Below are positions 34,433-43,318 of a stretch of DNA of 64,000 nt, piece after piece (within the stretch, counting starts at the first letter, position 1; each line of letters opens with the position of its first letter). A program made the position numbers and the translations under genes. Where the stretch lies: the NCBI GenBank assembly GCA_020636075.1, contig JACJYO010000001.1, forward strand, positions 62,001 to 126,000, in the 5' to 3' direction. The notes under the pieces are model-generated. The model did not search any database and was not told the DNA's origin. It saw nothing but the letters and a program-made list of their open reading frames with translations. This stretch comes from Lewinellaceae bacterium. Its GTDB lineage: Bacteria; Bacteroidota; Bacteroidia; Chitinophagales; Saprospiraceae.

Positions 34433-37400
34433 TTAAACAGGTATAGTCAACACGACCCGCGTGCCGGTGGCATTGCCGGCATCATCGTACAGATCAATAA
34501 TCTGCACCCGCGTATTGGCATCATATAATTTATTGATAATTTCTATTCGGTCTTCTGTTATTTTCATGCCCATTGACTGCCGTTTATTTCCGCTGCGTTT
34601 GGAACTGAGTTCCATTGCGTAAGTACGCCCTACCCCATTGTCTTCTATCACACATTCAAGGTTGTCCCCAAGCTGATTCACCCGCAAGGTCACTTTTCCC
34701 AAACCGGAATCTTTGTGCATCAGGCCATGCCAAATGGCGTTCTCAATATAAGGCTGAATCAACATCGGCGGGATGCTGACCCCCGAGGTATCCAGATTTT
34801 CATCCACAATGATTTCATAGGCAAATTTGTCTTTGAAACGCAGGCTTTCCATTTGAAGATACAAATCGAGTGCTTCCAATTCGTCGCTCAGACTGATATA
34901 ATTGGTTCTTGAATTATTTAAAATCAGGCGCATGAGCCGCGCAAAATTATTCAGGTACTCGGAGGCCTTTCGCGATTCATTCCGGATAATATAGCTATCA
35001 ATGGAATTCAGGCTGTTGAATAGAAAATGCGGATTCATTTGGGCAAGCAAGGCACTCATTTCAACATTAGCCAAGCGTTTTTCATAAACCGATTTAAAGC
35101 GCTCTTCCCGGCGAACCTGCAAAATCCGGTAGCGGTATACTCCATATGCCAGTGCCAGCACCCCGATAATAATCAGCACTTTGAACCACCAGGTGACCCA
35201 CCATGCAGTAGCAACACGGACCGGCATTTCCAGCACCGACGGGCTCCAAATCCCTTCATTATTGGCTACTTGCACTTCAAAAAAATAGTCGCCGCCGCGC
35301 ACATTGGTGTAGTTAACAAAACGGCGGTTCTTGGCATCCTGCCAGTCCTCCTGCCCTCTCAAACGGTACCTGAACTTGCATTTTTCACCCAGGGTATACG
35401 CAATCGCAGAGAACGTGATCGCAAAATCATTTTCCCAATACCGCAGTTGAAGGCCAGGTCTGCCATTTATCTGTGGTATTGCCGGCAAAGGTTTTCCTTT
35501 GACTTGTATTTCCTCAATATAGGGTTTTGGCATCTCGGTATTTCGTTTCATTGAGGTTGGGTCAAAAACGTACAACGAATTCCTGCCGCCTATAATAATT
35601 TCCCCCTGAGGCAAATTTTCCAGGCTGAAAAAATCAATAGTGCCGCCTGCATATTCGAAGCCGAGCGTATGAAACTCCATCTTTTTGGTATCTGCATACA
35701 CCAACTCTTTATTGGTGATGCCCCAAAGGGTGCCGGTATGATCCACTGCAATGAAGTAGATATACGTTAAACCTAATTTTTCGCGCAGGTTGAATTTTCG
35801 AACCATTCCTTTCTCCGGATGGTCCACCTCTGCATACCCCAACCAGCCATCAGGACCAGCCATCCACATCCTCCCGTTTTGATCTTCTGCCATACTGTGG
35901 TTATTGGCCAGGGTTTTATCCGGTGATACTTCGTATAAAAAATTAAACATCTGGTCCTTCTCAGGCAAGTAGACACTGAATCCACCTGTCCGGCGAAACC
36001 AGAAATGGCCCTTTGAATCTTCCCAAACCCGTTCAACCATGGGGGGGTGCTCCGGGGCTTCCGGAACTATGAATTCATCATAAAACTTCCGTGTCTGATT
36101 TGTTTTAGGATTCCAACGATAGATTGTGCTTTTCAATTCGCTTATCCACAATTGCCCGCTTCGATCCCAGTAAACATTGCGAAGGCTATAAAAATCAGCC
36201 GGCGGCTTGAAATTAAAAGGCCGGAATTTGCGTGTCTCGGGTTCGTAGCTTACGATTCCATTTTGGCCTAAAATAGTATATGTCCCGTCGGGAGCTTTGG
36301 AGAAGCCAAGGGCCTGATCTATATGAATATTATTTTTCCCTTGCAAGCGCAATTCAACCCGATCATATTGGTGTGTTTCTAAATCGAAATGATAAAGTGC
36401 ATCGTCGTTGCGCGGGAGTAAAAGCACCTCATTGTCTGTACTGCCAGGAAGAATATAATAGCCGTAGGATTCTCCGGGCGGGCGTAATTTTTTATATGAA
36501 TACGAAACAACCTGCTGCTGGCACGGATCATACAGAGCCACGCCATTTAAAATCGGAAACCATACGCGTTGACTTTCATCAATAAAGTCGATTCCGTATA
36601 ATGCACCGAATTCTAAATCATGCTTTTTTATGTAGGTGATTCGTTGTTGCCTGACATTATAACAGATGAGTCCCCCTCCTGTAGAAATCCAAAATTCGTC
36701 TGCGCTTTTTCGAGTGAAATTGCTGACGTTGACAAGCATCTCCGCGCCATAATTATCCTTTAAAGGAATGGGGCGGTGTGTTTTATCCTTTGGGTTATAA
36801 ACATAAACGCCACCGGTCCATCTGCCGGAATAAAGCAAGCTGTCGTCGTGAATGTATATTCTCCGGAATACATTTATTTCCTCTTCTTTTCTGGGGGAAT
36901 TATCCGGATAAAAATTGATTTTTATACTACCGGTGTATTGATTCACTTCGATCAATCCCCTTACTGTGCCGGCATAGACAATGGAATCATTGTGTCGGGC
37001 GGCGACAAGGCTGAGTATCCGGAAATCGTTATTCAGGTTATAATATGCTCTCGATTTTCGGAGCTGCCCGGGTGCAAAAAACTGGAAGGAGTCCTGTTTC
37101 GGCAAGTACCTGCAGATGCCATTTGATTGGGTGCCACACCACAGGGTTCCATGTGGATCGACGTATAATTTTGTAACGATTCTCCCCACCTCACGAGTGG
37201 GTGTCCGGATGACTGAAAATGAGTCGAACTGATAGTGGGAAAAGCGTTCCGTTTTGGGGTCAAGCACAGAAATCCCCATTTGTGTAGCCGCCCAAATTTT
37301 ACCCTTATAGGACACAACGTCGCCAATCTGATTATCGAATAGCGATCCAGGGTCATCCGGGTCATTTTTATAGGTTTTGAAATGCCGGCCATCAAACCGG

Positions 37401-37594
37401 CACAAGCCTTCCCGCGTAGCAAACCACATAAACCCGGTTTCATCTTTGCAAATAGCCCGCACATCGTTGACCGGCAAGCCCATGGATTCATCGATTAGCC
37501 GAAAATGTTCAAACCGGAGCTGCGCCAAAGCCGGTTGTATCCCGCAGAGGGAGAGCAAAACAGCCAAAACGATTTGGGAAAAACACTTTTTCAT
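34433..37594 (-). CDS. Two-component propeller sensor histidine kinase (Y_Y_Y, LytS-type His_kinase)
   Basis: A 1053-residue inner-membrane sensor read from the ATG at 37594, which gives a proper signal peptide (MKKCFSQIVLAVLLSLCGIQ, PALAQ). The periplasmic part consists of Reg_prop repeats (GLPVNDVRAICKDETGFMWF, ATREGLCRFDG) forming two propellers, then a Y_Y_Y domain (about residues 700-780; ITFSAIAYTLGEKCKFRYRL). One transmembrane helix follows (WWVTWWFKVLIIIGVLALAY). The cytoplasmic PF06580-type kinase has phosphoacceptor His856 in MNPHFLFNSLNSID and the N-box PPMLIQPYIENAIWHG. No fused receiver domain; the LytTR regulator downstream should be its target. The sensed ligand is unknown, often a glycan in related proteins. 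Confidence 0.94.
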   Translation of the reverse strand: MKKCFSQIVLAVLLSLCGIQPALAQLRFEHFRLIDESMGLPVNDVRAICKDETGFMWFATREGLCRFDGRHFKTYKNDPDDPGSLFDNQIGDVVSYKGKIWAATQMGISVLDPKTERFSHYQFDSFSVIRTPTREVGRIVTKLYVDPHGTLWCGTQSNGICRYLPKQDSFQFFAPGQLRKSRAYYNLNNDFRILSLVAARHNDSIVYAGTVRGLIEVNQYTGSIKINFYPDNSPRKEEEINVFRRIYIHDDSLLYSGRWTGGVYVYNPKDKTHRPIPLKDNYGAEMLVNVSNFTRKSADEFWISTGGGLICYNVRQQRITYIKKHDLEFGALYGIDFIDESQRVWFPILNGVALYDPCQQQVVSYSYKKLRPPGESYGYYILPGSTDNEVLLLPRNDDALYHFDLETHQYDRVELRLQGKNNIHIDQALGFSKAPDGTYTILGQNGIVSYEPETRKFRPFNFKPPADFYSLRNVYWDRSGQLWISELKSTIYRWNPKTNQTRKFYDEFIVPEAPEHPPMVERVWEDSKGHFWFRRTGGFSVYLPEKDQMFNFLYEVSPDKTLANNHSMAEDQNGRMWMAGPDGWLGYAEVDHPEKGMVRKFNLREKLGLTYIYFIAVDHTGTLWGITNKELVYADTKKMEFHTLGFEYAGGTIDFFSLENLPQGEIIIGGRNSLYVFDPTSMKRNTEMPKPYIEEIQVKGKPLPAIPQINGRPGLQLRYWENDFAITFSAIAYTLGEKCKFRYRLRGQEDWQDAKNRRFVNYTNVRGGDYFFEVQVANNEGIWSPSVLEMPVRVATAWWVTWWFKVLIIIGVLALAYGVYRYRILQVRREERFKSVYEKRLANVEMSALLAQMNPHFLFNSLNSIDSYIIRNESRKASEYLNNFARLMRLILNNSRTNYISLSDELEALDLYLQMESLRFKDKFAYEIIVDENLDTSGVSIPPMLIQPYIENAIWHGLMHKDSGLGKVTLRVNQLGDNLECVIEDNGVGRTYAMELSSKRSGNKRQSMGMKITEDRIEIINKLYDANTRVQIIDLYDDAGNATGTRVVLTIPV

Positions 37595-37887
37595 AGTACA
37601 ACAATGTTGCACCAAAATACTGCATACCACCCAAATAAGTTGTGTCTCTTGCGCAGTTGGCTGTTTTCCCAATGCCAATGGCTTTGTTTTTTGAGTAGCT
37701 GCAGTTCTATGGCCGGATTAACAGGATATCCACTCCAAAATCAAGATTGCTGGTTAGCTACACAAAACCGGCCACCTTCCGATCATCTCCCGTTTTCTGA
37801 ACCCGGACAAGCCGGTACACTTGCAGCATCATTTCGATAGGAAACCAAATGATTGATCATCACCAAAATGTTTAAACAAAAGTCCTT

Positions 37888-38661
37888 ATGAAAAAGTATC
37901 TTTTTTTGCTGTACGGTGTCGTGGCTTACTTGTTATTTTTCGGCACTATCCTGTACGCCATCGGGTTTGTCGGCAATTTCTTCGTACCGAAAACAATAGA
38001 TGGCGCCCCCCAGGTTCCACTTTGGCAGGCAATTCTCACCAACACCGCATTTTTACTGCTTTTTGCTGTACAACATAGCGTAATGGCTCGTCCGGCATTT
38101 AAGCGCTGGTGGACGAAATTTGTACCAGAGCAGATTGAACGGAGTACCTATGTGCTTTTGTCCAGCCTGCTCATGATTGGCTTGATGGTCATGTGGCAGC
38201 CTATGGGCGGGGTCATTTGGAGCACCGACAATACCTTGGTGACCAGCATTCTTTGCGTAACTTATTTGACAGGATGGGCCATGGTATTTTTATCCACCTT
38301 CCTGATCAATCACTTTGACCTGTTCGGTCTGCGTCAGGTATGGCTCAATCTTCAAGGCAAACCCTACACGCACCTGAAGTTCACCGTACCATTTTTGTAC
38401 AAGTATGTGCGCCATCCCCTGTACCTGGGTTTTGTGATTGCCTTCTGGTCGACCCCGGTAATGACCGTCACGCACCTGTTGTTTGCCCTGGCCACTACCG
38501 GATATATCCTGGTTGCAATTCAGTTTGAAGAGCGCGATCTGATCACCCACTTTGGTCAGTACTACCGTGAATACCGGGAGCGCGTGCCGATGTTGTTCCC
38601 GTTTGGCAGCCGCCGTCAATCAGATAAAATCCCGGGTTACCAGGTTAGTGAACAGAAATAA
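37888..38661 (+). CDS. mddA: Methanethiol S-methyltransferase (MddA-like)
   Basis: A 257-residue membrane protein with about five to six helices, of the isoprenylcysteine carboxyl methyltransferase/NnrU superfamily. FAVQHSVMARPAFKRWWTKF followed by VPEQIERSTYVLLSSLLMIG matches the MddA subgroup that methylates methanethiol to dimethylsulfide using SAM. The C-terminal cofactor region is KYVRHPLYLGFVIAFWSTP and ILVAIQFEERDLITHFGQYY. Divergent from the sensor kinase across 293 bases; whether the two-component pair controls it is open. Assignment within the superfamily is probable, not certain. Confidence 0.8.
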   Translation: MKKYLFLLYGVVAYLLFFGTILYAIGFVGNFFVPKTIDGAPQVPLWQAILTNTAFLLLFAVQHSVMARPAFKRWWTKFVPEQIERSTYVLLSSLLMIGLMVMWQPMGGVIWSTDNTLVTSILCVTYLTGWAMVFLSTFLINHFDLFGLRQVWLNLQGKPYTHLKFTVPFLYKYVRHPLYLGFVIAFWSTPVMTVTHLLFALATTGYILVAIQFEERDLITHFGQYYREYRERVPMLFPFGSRRQSDKIPGYQVSEQK

Positions 38662-38693
38662 ACAGTAGAACCAATTAGCATTTGAAAACGGGG

Positions 38694-38737
38694 AAGGTCA
38701 TAGCTGCATCATGGAGCTGTGGCCTTTTCTTTTATTT
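38694..38737 (+). terminator. Hairpin terminator after mddA
   Basis: A 12-base-pair stem with two G-U pairs, aaggtcatagct (38694-38705) with agctgtggcctt (38715-38726), followed by ttcttttattt. The wobble pairs form only in plus-strand RNA, so it serves mddA. Confidence 0.7.
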
Positions 38738-39451
38738 CCCCCATTTGCGCAGCTGGTTAAGTACAGCATTAAAATCTTTGGGAAGTTCGGCGCTGAACTC
38801 CAGGCGTTCACCCGTTTCCGGATGTTCAAAAACAAGGCGGGTAGCGTGCAAGCTGGTGCGGGTCATCAGAGGACGTTCTTCTTCACTGAATTTTCCGGAG
38901 CGGTAATTCCGGCCTTTAATTTCTGACAACAAAAAACCTTCCCGGCGGCCATAAAGCGAATCGACTGCCAATGGATATCCGATGCTTTGGAAATGGACAC
39001 GGATCTGGTGCGTCCGGCCTGTTTTTAGCGTAGCCTCTACCAGGGTAAATTGTTTGAACAACTCGAGTACTTGGTACTGCGTAAACGATGGTTTGCCTTG
39101 TTTGGAGACCGCCATTTTTCCGGCAATCACCGGATGCGGGCCAATGGGCTTGTCAATTTCACCCGTTTCCTGGTGCATTACCCCATCCACCAAAGCGAGG
39201 TAGTGTTTCCCAACCTTGTGTTGTTCAAACTGCATCGACAGATTTCGGTGTGCGGCCTCCGTGCGCGCAAAACAGATTACCCCGCTGGTTTCCCGGTCGA
39301 GCCGGTGCACGATATAAATTTTCCCATACTTGCGCTCCAACTGCGCCTGCAAACTATCGGGATTGCCGAAACGATCCGGAATAGTGAGCAGGTCTGCCGG
39401 CTTCACAACCACAAGTACATGTTCGTCTTCATGCAATAATTCTATGCGCAT
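38732..39451 (-). CDS. RluA family pseudouridine synthase
   Basis: A 239-residue rRNA/tRNA pseudouridine synthase from the ATG at 39451 (a GTG one codon earlier is possible). The catalytic Asp52 is in IYIVHRLDRETSG; LVVVKPADLLTIPDR lies at the N-terminus, and TGRTHQIRVHFQSIGYPLAV with DSLYGRR forms motif III. No S4 domain is present, so it is the short RluA/RluC-core type; the target uridine cannot be assigned. It begins 14 bases after the RibF-GT2 gene and is probably co-transcribed with it. Confidence 0.93.
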   Translation of the reverse strand: MRIELLHEDEHVLVVVKPADLLTIPDRFGNPDSLQAQLERKYGKIYIVHRLDRETSGVICFARTEAAHRNLSMQFEQHKVGKHYLALVDGVMHQETGEIDKPIGPHPVIAGKMAVSKQGKPSFTQYQVLELFKQFTLVEATLKTGRTHQIRVHFQSIGYPLAVDSLYGRREGFLLSEIKGRNYRSGKFSEEERPLMTRTSLHATRLVFEHPETGERLEFSAELPKDFNAVLNQLRKWGK

Positions 39452-39465
39452 CACTGATCTGGAAT

Positions 39466-41511
39466 TTAGTCGTTAGGTAATTGGGAAAAACGCTTCACAC
39501 GCCGGGCATAATGCGCAAAAACGATACTTCCCGGGTAAATGCCAGCCTTGTTTAACAACCCGATGCGTTGTTTATCAACGACTTCTGCAGCCGCACGGCG
39601 TTTGCGCAAGGTATGTCTGAAATTTTTATAAAAAGAAAAATGCGCCGCCGCAATGGCCCGGATCGCACGGAACTGGCCTTTTAGAGCAAACCGCAAGGCC
39701 GCCAAACCATCGAGTACCAACCGGGCTGGCAACAGCCACAATAATTTCCCGACAGGCTCATTTTTCAACAGGGAAAAAAGGCTGTTCCGGAAATTGAGAA
39801 ACACCTTTCGCGGGTTTTCATATTCCAGGGTGCCGCCGCCCAAATGATAGACAACAGACTGCGGAAAACACCATACCTGATACCCCGCGCGTTTGAGCCG
39901 CCAGCATAAGTCGATCTCTTCATTGTGCGCAAAATAGTCGCCGTCGAAGCCGCCAAATTTGTGGTACAACTCCGCGCGAATAAAAAATGCCGCTCCGGAT
40001 GCCCAGAAGCACTCCTGTGGGCTATCGTATTGGCCCAGATCTTCTTCATTCCGGCTAAATATGCGCCCCCGGCAAAACGGGTATCCCAGATAATCGATCC
40101 AGCCACCCGCCGCACCGGCATACTCAAAACGCTTTTTATCATACCAGGCCAAAATTTTTGGCTGCGCAACAGCAATGGCCGGGTTGTTACGCATTTCCTC
40201 CAGAATGGGTTCCAGCCAACCCGGTGTGACTTCCACATCCGAATTTAAAATGATGTAATAGTCACTTTTAACCTGGTCGAGCGCTACGTTGTACCCACGC
40301 GCAAAACCATAATTCTCCCGCAAATCGAGCACTTTTATGGCCGGATATTGTTTACGGACAAATGCAATAGAATCGTCCGGCGATCCATTATCGGCTACCA
40401 CAATTTCAGCTTGTCCGCTATGCTGAACCACAGCAGGCAGAAAACGCTCCAGATGTTCCCGGGTGTTGTAATTCAGAATTACAATGGAGACTGAGGTTCC
40501 CGCTGCGGATGCAGGGGTTTCCGGCTCAGGTTCATTTTTTTGAAAATCAGCAGTGTTTCGCAAACGCGGTGGCGGAACATTGCCGGCACTGAAATAGTCG
40601 GTAATTGCCACCTGGTCAGCTTCAATTTGTTGTTTCAGTGCATCCAGATCGCTCAGTTTTTTATCCGGGCGAATGAACTCCAGCACCTCAACAACGATCT
40701 CTTTGCCGTACAAATCGCCGGAAAAGTGGAGCAAATTGACTTCGATGGACTTGCCGTTCGCGCCTGCAATGGATGGGCGGTTGCCGATATACAACATGGC
40801 TTCGTGAATATCGCCGGCATAGACACGCGCAGCATAAATTCCCTCCGGCGGCACCAATTTGTACTTTTCTGCAATCTGAATATTGGCGGTGGGGAATCCC
40901 AGTTTCCTACCGATCCTGTTCCCTTCAATCACCTTTCCGGAAAGGAAATAGGGATAGCCCAGCAATCGGTTGGCATGGCTGATCCGGGCCGATTCCAGGG
41001 CCTTTCGGATCTTGGTTGAACTGACCGCAATAGCATCAACCTGCTGGGCCGGAATTTCCAAAATGGAGAAATGCTCTTTCCCGGCGTATTTCTGCAGAAA
41101 ATCAATATTACCCTCCCGGTTGGCGCCAAACCGGTGATCGTAGCCGATCACAATTATCTGCGGTTTGAAATATTTCATGATGAATCCTTCCACATACTCT
41201 TGCGCTGATAACTGCGCAAAATCCGGAGTAAAAGGCGCGAGGACGACATTGTCTATCCCACATTCCTCCATTAACAGGATTTTTTCTTTCGAAAGCGTGA
41301 TCAGCTTAAATGTCTCATCGTCGGGCTGCAAAACTACGCGCGGATGTGGTTCAAACGTCAGTACCACACTTTCGGCCCCACGTTCGCGGGCCAAAGCTTG
41401 TACCTGGTTTAAAATCTGGCGATGACCGGCATGCACCCCATCAAAAGAACCTATAGTCAATACCGTATTGTTAAAGGACGGCAGTTGCTGCAAATCAGTA
41501 AATACCTGCAT
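39466..41511 (-). CDS. ribF: RibF (riboflavin kinase/FAD synthetase) fused to a GT2 glycosyltransferase
   Basis: One uninterrupted 681-residue frame. Residues 1 to about 308 are a complete RibF: FAD synthetase with VLTIGSFDGVHAGHRQIL, FEPHPR, VIGYDHRFGANREGN and AVSSTKIRKALES, then the riboflavin kinase domain with GRKLGFPTANIQIAEKYKLV and EVLEFIRPDKKLSDLDALKQ, the usual RibF end. A Pro/Glu/Ala-rich linker (about 309-340) leads to a GT2 domain (about 341-681): VSIVILNYNTREHLERFLPA, VVADNGSPDDSIAFVRKQYP, YYIILNSDVEVTPGW (DxD-like), ASGAAFFIRAELYHKFGGFD, FAHNEEIDLCWRLKRAGY and WCFPQSVVYHLGGG. RibF should make FMN and FAD; the GT2 half resembles rhamnosyltransferase-like WbbL enzymes. The pairing in one chain is unusual. 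Confidence 0.93.
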   Translation of the reverse strand: MQVFTDLQQLPSFNNTVLTIGSFDGVHAGHRQILNQVQALARERGAESVVLTFEPHPRVVLQPDDETFKLITLSKEKILLMEECGIDNVVLAPFTPDFAQLSAQEYVEGFIMKYFKPQIIVIGYDHRFGANREGNIDFLQKYAGKEHFSILEIPAQQVDAIAVSSTKIRKALESARISHANRLLGYPYFLSGKVIEGNRIGRKLGFPTANIQIAEKYKLVPPEGIYAARVYAGDIHEAMLYIGNRPSIAGANGKSIEVNLLHFSGDLYGKEIVVEVLEFIRPDKKLSDLDALKQQIEADQVAITDYFSAGNVPPPRLRNTADFQKNEPEPETPASAAGTSVSIVILNYNTREHLERFLPAVVQHSGQAEIVVADNGSPDDSIAFVRKQYPAIKVLDLRENYGFARGYNVALDQVKSDYYIILNSDVEVTPGWLEPILEEMRNNPAIAVAQPKILAWYDKKRFEYAGAAGGWIDYLGYPFCRGRIFSRNEEDLGQYDSPQECFWASGAAFFIRAELYHKFGGFDGDYFAHNEEIDLCWRLKRAGYQVWCFPQSVVYHLGGGTLEYENPRKVFLNFRNSLFSLLKNEPVGKLLWLLPARLVLDGLAALRFALKGQFRAIRAIAAAHFSFYKNFRHTLRKRRAAAEVVDKQRIGLLNKAGIYPGSIVFAHYARRVKRFSQLPND

Positions 41512-41518
41512 TTCAGGG

Positions 41519-41526
41519 CAAAGATA
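41519..41526 (-). promoter_or_regulatory. -7 box TATCTTTG directly before the ribF-GT2 start
   Basis: Exact TAnnTTTG on the minus strand whose downstream edge is only seven bases from the ATG, so transcription would begin at or next to the start codon (leaderless or nearly so). Confidence 0.45.
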
Positions 41527-41550
41527 GAAACAAGAAACAGGGAGACAGGG

Positions 41551-43116
41551 CTAAAAAAGGGCCACTTTTAACGTATGCTTACCTTCAGCCGCTTGCAAAT
41601 GCAAGAAATAAATTCCTGCGGGCAAGTCCGGGGTATCCAAAGGGTACCATTCCTGTTGAGGCGGGGCATCGATCCGTTCGGAATGTACCAGCCGGCCATT
41701 GGCATCAAACAGGTTCACGTGCAAATTTGTAATCGGGCATTCGCCAAAAAACAGGCCCGGCTGGCGTCCGCCATTTGGATAAACACCGGCTGAAACGGTG
41801 CAAAGGCGTTGCAAGGCTGTAGCCCGAACAGTCCCTTCAAAATTCGCCGTGGCCCAATGGCCGTGTTGAACTTCTGCAAATTGAGCGGCTGCAGCCAAAG
41901 TTGCTTTCACCACATTGGCCATAAACGTGAAGTTGAGTTTTTCATTCAGGGTATCGCCCGGTGTGTGGTAGCATTCGTTGCGAAAATTAGCGCCATCGGT
42001 AATCATCACCGCAGGTATTCCGGAGACCCAAAAGGGCGCGTGATCGCTGCGTCGAAGGTCAAACAAGGTAAATCCGACCGGTTCCAACACGGTAAGCACT
42101 TTCAAATCTGGAACATAACTCGCCGCACTGGCAACAAACAAATCAGCAACTTGTGGCAAGGCAGCTTGACCGACATTGGTAATAAAATTACCACGGTACT
42201 GATCTGCGGTAAGTGCAGCAGCTACGTCCGGGAAAAAAATATTGAAGCCCGTGGGTAAGGTTTGCGAATTAGGCTCTTCCGAATAATATCCAATCATTTC
42301 AAAATTCAGTACACCGGCAATAGTCTCATTCGCGGGAACCCCATTCGAAATATATTGGATACTCCCAACCAAACCGGCTTCTTCCTGATCAAAACCAATA
42401 TACCGGACCGTTTTTTTTGTTGGGTATCTGCTCAACAATCGGGCAATTTCCCAAACGCCGACAGTCCCGCTCCCATTGTCATCGGCGCCGGGAGCATTGG
42501 ATACCGAGTCATAATGCGCGTCGACAATAATCACAGAATCAGCCTGCCCGATCCCCGGTGCTGATCCCAGGACATTAGTGGCTGCATAATTGCCGCTCAT
42601 AAACACCTGCTTTTCCGTATGTAGTTGAAGCGCGCTAAATACGTTTTCAATCGAATCGCGCACTGCCTGCAAATGTGCCAAGCCGGCTGTAGCATGCCGG
42701 ATACCCTCGACAAATTCCAGGTTGGAGCGCAGGCGATTGCTATCCACTGCATTCACCAGCTCCTGAAGATCAAATGGTTGCCGGTCCAGTGCGACCAGCC
42801 TTGCTTGAAACGTTCCCGAACCGGAAAGGTTACTCAAATCGCAACTGATCGTCCGACCAGTACCAGGCAACACTGGAAATCCCACATCACCGGAAACGGC
42901 AACCTGGTTCGTGATGGCAAAGGTCTTGCCGCCGTCATTCGAAAATTGAACTTGAATTTCGAGGGGATCATTTTCGGGGTCATTCACATCGTAGGTAAGC
43001 GTAAGAGTCTGCGCTGGCCAGTCGATTGCTGCCGTGAAATTTTGAATGGCTGGCGCCCCGTTTTGAGCATGGAGAAAATTCGAGGAAAGAAAAAGCAGGA
43101 TAAAAAGTAAGCGCAT
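41551..43116 (-). CDS. Secreted M28 family metallopeptidase with T9SS tail
   Basis: A 521-residue secreted aminopeptidase-like protein, read from the ATG at 43116 which gives a signal peptide (MRLLFILLFLSSNFLHAQ). A beta-sandwich domain (about 20-115, NFTAAIDWPAQTLTLTYDVN) precedes the M28 catalytic domain, whose zinc ligands appear in VIIVDAHYDSVSN, GADDNGSGTVGVWEIARLL, IGFDQEEAGLVGS (catalytic Glu), the LRRSDHAPFW region and ECYHTPGDTL. The C-terminus has a T9SS-like tail (VSAGVYPNGG to HTLKVALF). A good -7 box lies 26 bases upstream. Confidence 0.92.
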   Translation of the reverse strand: MRLLFILLFLSSNFLHAQNGAPAIQNFTAAIDWPAQTLTLTYDVNDPENDPLEIQVQFSNDGGKTFAITNQVAVSGDVGFPVLPGTGRTISCDLSNLSGSGTFQARLVALDRQPFDLQELVNAVDSNRLRSNLEFVEGIRHATAGLAHLQAVRDSIENVFSALQLHTEKQVFMSGNYAATNVLGSAPGIGQADSVIIVDAHYDSVSNAPGADDNGSGTVGVWEIARLLSRYPTKKTVRYIGFDQEEAGLVGSIQYISNGVPANETIAGVLNFEMIGYYSEEPNSQTLPTGFNIFFPDVAAALTADQYRGNFITNVGQAALPQVADLFVASAASYVPDLKVLTVLEPVGFTLFDLRRSDHAPFWVSGIPAVMITDGANFRNECYHTPGDTLNEKLNFTFMANVVKATLAAAAQFAEVQHGHWATANFEGTVRATALQRLCTVSAGVYPNGGRQPGLFFGECPITNLHVNLFDANGRLVHSERIDAPPQQEWYPLDTPDLPAGIYFLHLQAAEGKHTLKVALF

Positions 43117-43141
43117 TATGATTTTCAGTTCTAGTACCTGC

Positions 43142-43149
43142 CAAAAGTA
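43142..43149 (-). promoter_or_regulatory. -7 box TACTTTTG upstream of the M28 peptidase gene
   Basis: Exact TAnnTTTG on the minus strand, 25 bases before the ATG at 43116. Confidence 0.45.
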
Positions 43150-43318
43150 ATACAAAAGGCGCACTATCAGCGCGCCTTCTGGAACAAACAAAACCAACTA
43201 AAAAAACCTACTTTCTGCTTTATCTTGACCCGTAACGGGGTATTTTCGTTTGAACTATACATCCCTAAACGGGCAAGCCCTGATGAACGCTGCCAGCCTT
43301 TCGAAAAAAAATAAAATA

